Shown here piece after piece: positions 56,720-64,000 of a DNA stretch of 64,000 nucleotides (the first letter of the stretch is position 1; each line of letters opens with the position of its first letter). The stretch comes from Ectocarpus siliculosus (Eukaryota > Sar > Phaeophyceae > Ectocarpales > Ectocarpaceae): positions 248,001 to 312,000 of the forward strand of contig FN648111.1 of NCBI GenBank assembly GCA_000310025.1, written 5' to 3'. A program made the position numbers and the translations under genes. Under the pieces are notes generated by a model that worked only from the letters and a program-made list of their open reading frames with translations, was not told where the DNA came from and did no database searches.

Positions 56720-59700
56720 TTGCCCGGGATCAACGGGCGACCACACTCCCCACGAGCACAAGCCCTGGCGCCCTATTCCACCTCTCCCAAGTCCTTCCAC
56801 GACGCCGAGTGCTCCCTTGCGAAAGTGACTGTACAAACACCGATCGCACGTCCAGCTGCATCATCGACCTCAAGCCCTACCCCTGCGGCGGCATCGAACT
56901 CAGCTGAACCAGTCCCGGAGGGTTCAGCAGCACCAACGGCGTCGGCGTCAACATTTCATTGTGAAGGCGGAGGAAGCATGGCTATAATGCCTGCATTGGC
57001 CGGGAAATCCCTCGTACCGCTACCCGACCCATCCGCCTACCCTTGTACGGTTGCGGTAAGCACCGAGGCAAGATCCACACCATCATCGTCATCCCGTGCG
57101 TTGCCGTGCGGGACGGTGACCGCGTCCTCTCGCGTTATTGATATTGGTAGGAGCGTTCTCTCGACGGTGAGCATGGCAACCCTTGCCAGCAGCCCGCCAG
57201 CAGCAATCACCCCTGCGGGGAGCGAGATACCGGCATCTTGGTCTCCCTCTCCAAAGAGAACACCAGCACACCACCCATTGAAGCCTATCCACGCTACCGC
57301 CACCACCCCCTCTACCACAGCAGCAGCAGCAGCAGCAGCCGTTGCACGACTTTCGGTCAGCCCATCATCGTCCTCGGCATCGGGATTCTCGCACAAACTT
57401 AGGCGGCGGCTGCTGGACGCACCCGAGGCCTCGGACAAAAGCAGCAGCGGCAGCCACGGCGTGGGGAGAGTGAGGTCGGGCTCCGAAGAGGCGGCGGTAG
57501 CGGCGGCGACGATAGCGGCAACGGTCTCTTCTGGCGACGCCATGGGGTTCGGAGACGGTGCGATCAAGAAATCGGGGCTGCTTCGTCGGTGCATGTCGTT
57601 GGTGGACGAGATCCCTCCTTCGTCGAGAGGAGGCCAGTCTCCCGGTTTGGGTTTGCAAAGCGACCAGCAGGGGAGCCAGGGGGCAGGAACCGCGTCGCGC
57701 AAGCCCGCCACGGCTCCGGGGGTGGATATCTTGAGGAGTACCAGCTGGGGGCCCGCTTGTAACGCTTCCATCGAGCCGCCACGAGGGATTGTTGGTGTCT
57801 CTGGCCAACACCGCCGGCCCGCGATTCCGTCCCCCAACAACAGAGGCATTGCATCCTCCAGGAGTGACGCCGGCGAGCATGGACACGGATCATCGAACGC
57901 CACCGGGGGGCTACCTTCATCGAAAGGGCTCAAACCTCCGCCCGTCATCTCGGGCCCGGCGCCGGCAACCTTAGGTCTGATGTCGGCTTCGCCTACGCGA
58001 TCCTCGTCTTTCTGCGGCAGCGATGGAGGGCTCCGTATATCCCCCCTGCAGCGCTCCGGCTCCATCTGTAGCGTGTCAGACGCTGATCCCGACGACGAGG
58101 CTTACGCCGCTAGCTTTTTCCTCTGCGGAAGTCTCGGTTCGGACGGCGCCTTGCACTCGTCGCCACCTCTCCTGTGTTGCTCTCCCCCGGTTGTAGGGGC
58201 ACTCGACGACATTGTCCATGCCGATGGGAAGAGCAAGGGCAGCGGCGGGGTCAGGGGGCGACGGCGAACCAGAGGCGTGGAGGGTGGGGGGGTGCGGAAA
58301 ACGAAGCAATCGCCACCTCAAGGTCGGGGCCAAACGGTCGATAGCGCGCCGACGTCTCCTGAGCAGAAGCAGCCGACGAACGATGCCTCTTCGAGCGCAG
58401 ATACACCCAACCTCCAACGGGAAAACTCGTATTTCGAGAAGAAGGCGCCTGCGCCGTTGCATCTCAGGCCTTCTCCTAGCCGGAGAAAGACCAGGTACGG
58501 TAAGGTGGCCACAGATATTGCAGGGCTTTCGCGTGGTTGAGTGCTGGGTGTCCAAATAGCATACACTATAAACTGTACGTAGTGCAGACAAACGAGGTTT
58601 CGTTAAGCACGGGAAATAAGTCGAATATGAGAAGGCTTCTGGCTTGCCTGACCTGCACCTGCACGGTATTTGTGTGCTTCCCATCGAGCAGAATGAAGAA
58701 GATGTTCAACTCATAGCACTCTCGAAATCATCCCGTAGGTATCGATTAAATGGTACTACTGTAGTGAGTCTCTTTGTTGCTCTGGGATATTTTGTATCCG
58801 TTGGCAAAACGGTGACTTGAGCTTTTCGACTCGCCCTGATGTTCTCCAGTCGGAGTGTTGGCGGTGGCACACCGGGCCAGGCGTCCGAACAATACGCTAG
58901 AGGTAACTCGTCACATGCGAGAGTTACCGTAAGAGTCGGAGAGTTGGCACCGGGTGCGATCTTTTTAAAAAAGATTTTGTCCTCGGGTTTTTGATCGCAC
59001 CCCGGTGCCATCTCTCCGACCGGTGCCAACGCTCCGACTCCGGTGCGGAAATGCAATTCAATCATTTCGTTTAGAATTTTCAAGGCACCCCGGTGCGATC
59101 TCTCCGACCGGTGCGATCCCCGATGAAATAAATACACACAGGTGTTGCACCCCGGTGCGATCTCTCCGACCGGTGCGATCCCGATGAAATGCACGCAGGT
59201 GTTGTATGCACGCACCCCGGTGCCATCTCCCCGACCGTTGCCGTAGTATTGATTGTGTTTGATGCGAGTTTGGCTGTGGCGTGACAACTACAAACGATGT
59301 CGTTTCCATCTGAGGGTGGTACCAGTACACACTGTATCAATTGGTTCCCGCTTTCGTTTCGGTCTTCTTCTACGGATACCAATACGTACGCAGAAGTACA
59401 ATAGTTTCGGGTTGTGTAAGGTGGGGTAGGGTGCGGCTTGTACGTTGTGTGTTTGGTTGAGTGTACGGTTGGCAACTTCCATACCAATAATAATATGATA
59501 ACGACTGGCATCTCGCGTGAACCGCGACCATCCAATCGTGAGTGACGCTCCGCTGACTCCGTCCCCACGTGTCAAAGGTACGCACATGTACCTCATTCCG
59601 GCAGCTGAAAAGGAGTTCAATCTTGGATTTGGGGATCGGAGAGATCGCACCGGGTGCGATCTCACCGACCCCGGTGCGTAAATCGAATTAAATGTTTTTT

Positions 59701-62700
59701 TCTCGGGTTATTTATCGCACCCCGGTGCCATCTCTCCGACCGGTGCCATCTCTCCGGCCGGTGCCAACTCTCCGACTCTTACGGTACTCTCGACCTATCA
59801 CATGCCGGTCAGAAATTGTAAAAAAGCCTAAAATTAATGCCATATCGTGCACCCGGTGGGCTGGTGGCTCCATGAAAAACAATGTGCATCATCGGCTCTC
59901 CATAGTTGAAATTTGGTGCCCCCTCGACGATGTTGCATGACCCCTCGACGTGTGTCTACCTGTTTCTTCAGCGGCCAACGCCCGGAAGGTCAAGAGCAGC
60001 CGGGAACAAAGGCTCGATCAAGGCAAAAAAGCAACGATTGCGCTAGATGCGAGAGGCTCGCCGCTACCCCGGGTCTACCGGACGAGGTGTTTCCGTCCCC
60101 AACAGCATCATCTGTTTCATCATGTGCTAAGCTTTCTTCTGTGCTCGACCGCAGATTGCACACCAAGCCGCACATCGCCGCTTCTGCTGTTGTTGGGTCA
60201 CACCAGCACTACCACCAACAAACTGAGCAGGCGCACCACCATGCCCTTTCCCCGGTGCCTACCGTTAGGGGCGCCGGCAAGCCTGCCGGGAGAACACTTA
60301 CCGTTGATCAGCCCATCTCCCCGGAAAATTCCGGCGGCTACTCAATCGCGGATCAAACCACCCCGAAGCTGGGGACTTGCAGTAGCAGGCTGTTGGTCGA
60401 GCATCGTGACTTTCGACATGCTCGCAACGATATCTCTGCTCAGGATGGAGGTCAGCAGGCAGGTGCCGCTGGCAGCGAGAGCGGCGAGGGACCACGCCTA
60501 CCGGTTTCGTCTTCGCCCGGAGCCGGCGGCCTGGCCGTAGCAGCTGACCAGGAAAATTCCTTGCTTGTTCGGAGAAACGACTCGATCCTCAAGAGTCTCG
60601 TGACGGGCTGCAGCTTGGATCCGGCGGTTGGGTTCCGGGAAAACGCGGGGGTCTACTACGAGTTTGGCCTTTGGAAGAAAAAGGGCAAGTCGAAGAAAGC
60701 GCCCTCAATGTCGCCGCGGTTAGCCGCAATCCCGGCCGAGGCGGGGGGCAGGGGAGCGGAAGCGGGATTGCCGCCACCCCCGCTGAAGGGCCGCCCGCTA
60801 AACATCGGTAGCTCGATTCCTTTCTCTCCGCTAGCCGCAAACGATGCCTTCCCACCCGACAGGGCAAGGACCGACTCGGACGGAGTACAACCGGGCGGGC
60901 AAAGGGCCGGCGGGCTTTGCGACCGTCGGCCCTCCTCCTCGCCGTCGAACCTTACCCTCGTTGCACCCCTCCCTGGTTTCGCGAAACTCCCGCCAAGACG
61001 CCCGCAGGTGGAGACGAAGGCGGACAGGCCGCATCCCCCCAGCGGCGGCGGGAGGAGAGACGAGCGGAGGTCCGCAAAGCCTGGCCACCGCAATAGCTCA
61101 GACAGCGCCGCTGCCGGCCTCCCGCCAACCTCGACCGAACTCCAGCGCAGCAGAAGCAGCACCAGCCTCTGCCTGGGATCACCGCCGGCCTCTTCCAAGA
61201 TGTTGGCCCCCCCTGCCCCTTCCCCGCGCCAGTCGCCCCGGCAATCGCCGCGGGCGGCGCGTGCTGGCATCCGGCCTTGCGCCGAGGCGGCGGCCGCGGC
61301 GGCGGCCCTGTCTAGCGACGACATGGTTGGCGGGGAAGGTGTGAGAGGGGGGGGCGGCGACTCGACGAGGAGGGGAGGGAGGGGGCGTCTGCGCGGGCTG
61401 AAAGCAAGCCCGCCGCTCAATTCCAGCCGCTTCCCACTTGCCTCTCACGCGGTGGGGAGTGGGGAGGAAGAACTTCCGGGGGGAAGCAACGGTGTAAGCG
61501 GCACGAGTAGTGGCAGTAGTGGCAGCCACAGCAGCAATTGCCGTGGTGGCGGTGTAATCCCTCCTCCGCTTGTCCTTGGTGCACGCCAGCCTCTTGACCC
61601 CAGGTACAAAGATGCCATAAGCGTAATGTGAAACTTGTACGGAATGTCTAACACCTTCGACTACCGCCACAGAGTACATGTTGCCCACCTTCATTATACG
61701 CTGAAACAGTGCGGAGGTTTTGGTTGTTCCGTGTTCGTTGCTAGCCAAAGGTGGCGCGTCACGTTTTGTGTCCGCAGCTAACTCGCACCCATCCGTTGCT
61801 CCCATGCTCATCCCCAACGTCCAAACCAGGGCCGACAAAAATGCCCTCACGGATAAATTGCCAAACAGGAGTGCGTTGCCCAGACAAGGGAGGAAAGTGA
61901 GCGCGAATGCTCCGTGGTCTATACCCTCGGAAGGTCAGGACGGACAAAATCTCCATCTTCTCCGTGGTCTGGAAGGACCCGGAGAAATGGAGGGCGGTGA
62001 TACATCTGCGGAAAGGCGGGAATCGCCTCTGGCTGAATCGGCCGAGGTACGCCACGGTGCAACAATACAGCAGCCCTTTCGTCGTGTGTACTGTAGCACA
62101 ATTCATTGCTGTAGGACAGAATGTACGTCCTACACAAATAGATGCAGCAGCGTCGTCCGGAATATGTTGCGAGATGGTAAGAATCAGCTACCTCAAAACG
62201 AATCCTACACTGTTGTGTTTGTCGGTGCGAAATGCTGTCAGCCGGCCAGGTCATCTTCACGGTCGCAAGCACGATATAATCCAGCGAAAGCACACTACCA
62301 ACTGAATTGGGACAGGTCTCAACACCTCAAGAGTAGCTAGCGCTCACGAGCAGGGCTTCGTTCCATATGAAGCAAATTATTATCCCCATTGCAGCGACTA
62401 GTTTTTTTTCTCTGAACCTCGAAGGTTGAACGAGAAAAGGCTGGATCAAGCAGCCTCGTGTGGAAAACTGTGGAGAGACCGGCGAAAACGGTCTCTCGGT
62501 GAAAACGGCCTCGAACGTCAGCGGCCTTCCCAGAACTTGATACCGCAGCATAGCATCAGAAAACATTGGTTTTGAAAGGAGTACGCTAAATAGTGTGTCT
62601 TCACAGCGGCGTGTGTGTGTGGCTCAACAACGGCGCAGGGGAAGTGGAGCGTGAGGCATACGCTTGGCTCCCTGTGTTGCTAGGCATCTGGGGGTTCGTG

Positions 62701-64000
62701 TCACATGTGTGAGGTCCTCCGTTGGCCAGCGGTTCCATATTGCCCGATATGCCCGGCGTCCGCGCGCGTGTCCCGATGAAAAAATGTCGGTTTATTTCTG
62801 AACACCGCAACAAGGTGGAGGCGGATACAGACATGCGGGGAGCTGCAGCAATTGCAGGATCGGGTGACGCGGACAATTGTGCAACTTCTGTGCTAATGTT
62901 CTCCGGTGTGGGGCAGGATGTGGACATCCCTATTCCCATCCCCCCTCCCACAGAGGAGCTATCCGAGTCACTAACCGTGGAAGTTTCTGCAGATTTTTCC
63001 GCGGATCTTTCGGAAGACTCGGATTCAGGATCGGGCGTTTGGAGACATGGAGGGTAGGTTTGTTTCAAACCTATTAGTAGAGACAGGGCTGCATCAACCA
63101 GAAACAGAGCAAGATACCAACCATAACACTAACTATACATGTCCAGCATTCCAGCCCGGGCGTGCCTTTCAAGCCCATAAGCATTCCGTCACAAGCAATA
63201 CGCCAACAACAACAGACTAATGCATAAGAACTGTATTCCTTTTTCTTACCTGGCTCTTAGCATGTCCCCAATCTCGGTGTTGTGGACTAGCGTCTATGCG
63301 ACTCCCAACGGATGTCTATCGTATCGTATTTTCGTAAACCTTGACCCAGCGGACTAGCGTCTATGGGATTCCCATCGGACGTCTATCGTAGCGCATATTA
63401 TTGGAAAACCTTGATCCAGCGGCATTGTGTATATTTCCGGTGAGGGGGTTGCATCGCTGCTTGGGGTCCTCACGCACACAAAAGTAACTACATGAGGTTG
63501 TGGTGATATCCTCCCTGCGTGCGCTTCGACGATTTCATGGCTTCCGTCGCCATGTTGTACACACGCTGCGCCCGTCTCTTTTCCCTTCAGGCCGGATGAT
63601 GGCGAGGACAGCCAGTGGGCGGCTGACAACGGTTGCCACACGTGCGTCTCTCGCCACCCCCACCCCCACGCCATCCACTGGAAGAGGGGGGAGCAGATTG
63701 GGATGGGCTCGTTCGGCAAGGTGAGGGGTGCAGAGGACGGGGATATTCCACCCATGGTACGCCTCGCGATTGTTGTGGCGGTCTGCGGATGCGCGGAGAA
63801 GTTCCTTGCACTTCGGACAGCGCTAGCTTGTTGCAAGGCTAGACGTCTGCATAGTAGCCGAAGCTGTTCTTTCGATCTTGCCGTAAACGTCAGTCCTTGC
63901 GGGGAGGGAGAGCTTGTGCAATGTGCCCCAAAAATTCCAGGTCATTGGCGAATTCAATGACATCTGCACCGCACGCAGGTCTTCTTCACGGCTTTGATAA
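56720..64000 (+). CDS. Large MAPKKK-like protein kinase, N-terminal part; continues past the window
   Basis: Predicted exons are 56720-58494, 59972-61603, 62730-63053, 63591-63720 and possibly from 63979. Donors (CCAG|GTACGG, CCCAG|GTACAAAG, GGAGG|GTAGGT, GGCAAG|GTGAGG) and acceptors (TTTCTTCAG, GTTGGCCAG, TTCCCTTCAG) all agree with phase-2 junctions up to the last. About 1280 residues of Ser/Pro/Ala/Gly-rich, probably disordered sequence (for example SPRQSPRQSPR, many SP sites) precede HAIHWKRGEQIGMGSFGK. That segment is the start of a kinase domain with the ATP-binding GxGSFGKV loop; the next exon would supply V. A W-x-R-G-E-x-I-G start is usual in MEKK/ANP-type MAPKKKs, but the rest of the domain is outside. 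The first exon shown follows ATAG acceptor-like sequence and has no early ATG, so more 5' exons are likely. Exon 62730-63053 is the least certain. Confidence 0.6.
58925..59786. mobile_element. 862-bp TIR element with TA duplication, inside the kinase gene intron
   Basis: From TA (58925-58926) the left end reads CCGTAAGAGTCGGAGAGTTG and then GCACCGG. The right end is its perfect complement, closing at TA 59785-59786. That is a 27-bp perfect inverted repeat beyond the TA. Subterminal DNA is packed with GGTGCGATCTCTCCGACC and GGTGCCATCTCTCCGACC units, at least ten in all. There is no coding capacity. It is a non-autonomous Tc1/mariner-type element, a different family from the one at 26449, but sharing TACCGTA at the tips. 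Confidence 0.9.
59075..59250 (+). repeat. GGTGCGATCTCTCCGACC subterminal array
   Basis: Units CACCCCGGTGCGATCTCTCC and GACCGGTGCGATCC, followed by GATGAAAT, recur near 59093, 59152 and 59215. Similar motifs flank at 59000-59045 and 59645-59780. Confidence 0.85.
63284..63422 (+). repeat. 67-bp tandem duplication in a kinase-gene intron
   Basis: Two units start GGACTAGCGTCTATG at 63284 and 63351. Both contain CTATCGTA and end in AAACCTTGAYCCAGC. They lie between exons ending at 63053 and starting at 63591. Confidence 0.9.

Noticed and set aside
57037-58065. Long minus-strand open frame opposite the kinase-gene exon
   Set aside because: It mirrors the GC-rich plus-strand frame, which has matching phase-2 splice sites and leads into a kinase domain; the minus frame has neither.
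59075-59250. GGTGCGATC repeats as a CRISPR or regulatory operator array
   Set aside because: They lie within a TIR-bounded, TA-flanked element and are best explained as its subterminal motifs.
60656-61420. Long minus-strand Pro/Ala-rich open frame
   Set aside because: It is a shadow of the plus-strand exon 59972-61603, produced by high GC content.
61720-62340. Plus-strand open frame with a good acceptor (GTTGCTAG)
   Set aside because: Its phase does not fit the flanking kinase-gene exons, and no family is recognised. It is treated as intronic.
62601-63068. Minus-strand Ser/Glu-rich open frame
   Set aside because: It overlaps a plus-strand stretch that fits as a phase-2 kinase-gene exon. 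The minus reading has no splice or start context, though it cannot be fully excluded.

Overview
The window looks like nuclear DNA of a multicellular stramenopile, most likely a brown alga of the Ectocarpus type. That assignment is inference, not proof. The sequence shows intron-rich genes with GT-AG junctions, a 334-base assembly gap (25426-25759), microsatellites and a dense, layered load of eukaryotic transposons. Nothing is organised as operons.

Four host loci can be read. (1) A complete 11-exon gene on the minus strand (53460 to 44650) encodes a 424-residue AP-1 clathrin-adaptor mu subunit, intact from start to stop. (2) Head-to-head with it, on the plus strand from 56720 to beyond the right edge, is a long Ser/Pro/Ala-rich protein. 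It runs into the glycine-rich loop of a protein kinase, probably MAPKKK-like, and every exon junction I can place is phase 2. (3) and (4) are two copies of an unrecognised membrane-protein gene on the minus strand. The right copy (40213 to 35862) is intact, with 3 exons and 661 residues. The left copy (15288 to 7406) has the same exon structure but carries a net 8-base deletion and a large, transposon-filled intron.

Mobile DNA by position: a Helitron Rep fragment at the left edge (1-1517), cut by a 221-bp TA-flanked MITE (1518-1738); a hAT-like element (2265-6624, 8-bp target duplication) with a short LTR retroelement nested inside it (3674-6314, 4-bp target duplication); a deleted Tigger-like element (12075-13520); an orphan transposon end (21741-21955); a decayed DIRS-like RNase H/tyrosine-recombinase relic (23442-25215); a complete pogo-like transposon with an apparently intact 811-residue spliced transposase (26449-31695); an old MITE copy of the same family (41956-42162); a 163-bp MITE-like insertion in intron 1 of the AP-1 mu gene (53077-53239); and an 862-bp TA-flanked element in an intron of the kinase gene (58925-59786).

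The most notable points are the pogo-like transposon with its own MITEs in the same window, the iterated subterminal motif arrays shared by at least four different TIR families, the nested hAT/LTR insertion with both target duplications readable, and the duplicated orphan membrane-protein gene with uneven identity between copies. Much of the rest, especially 15289-21740 and 31696-35861, is repeat-derived or unassigned.
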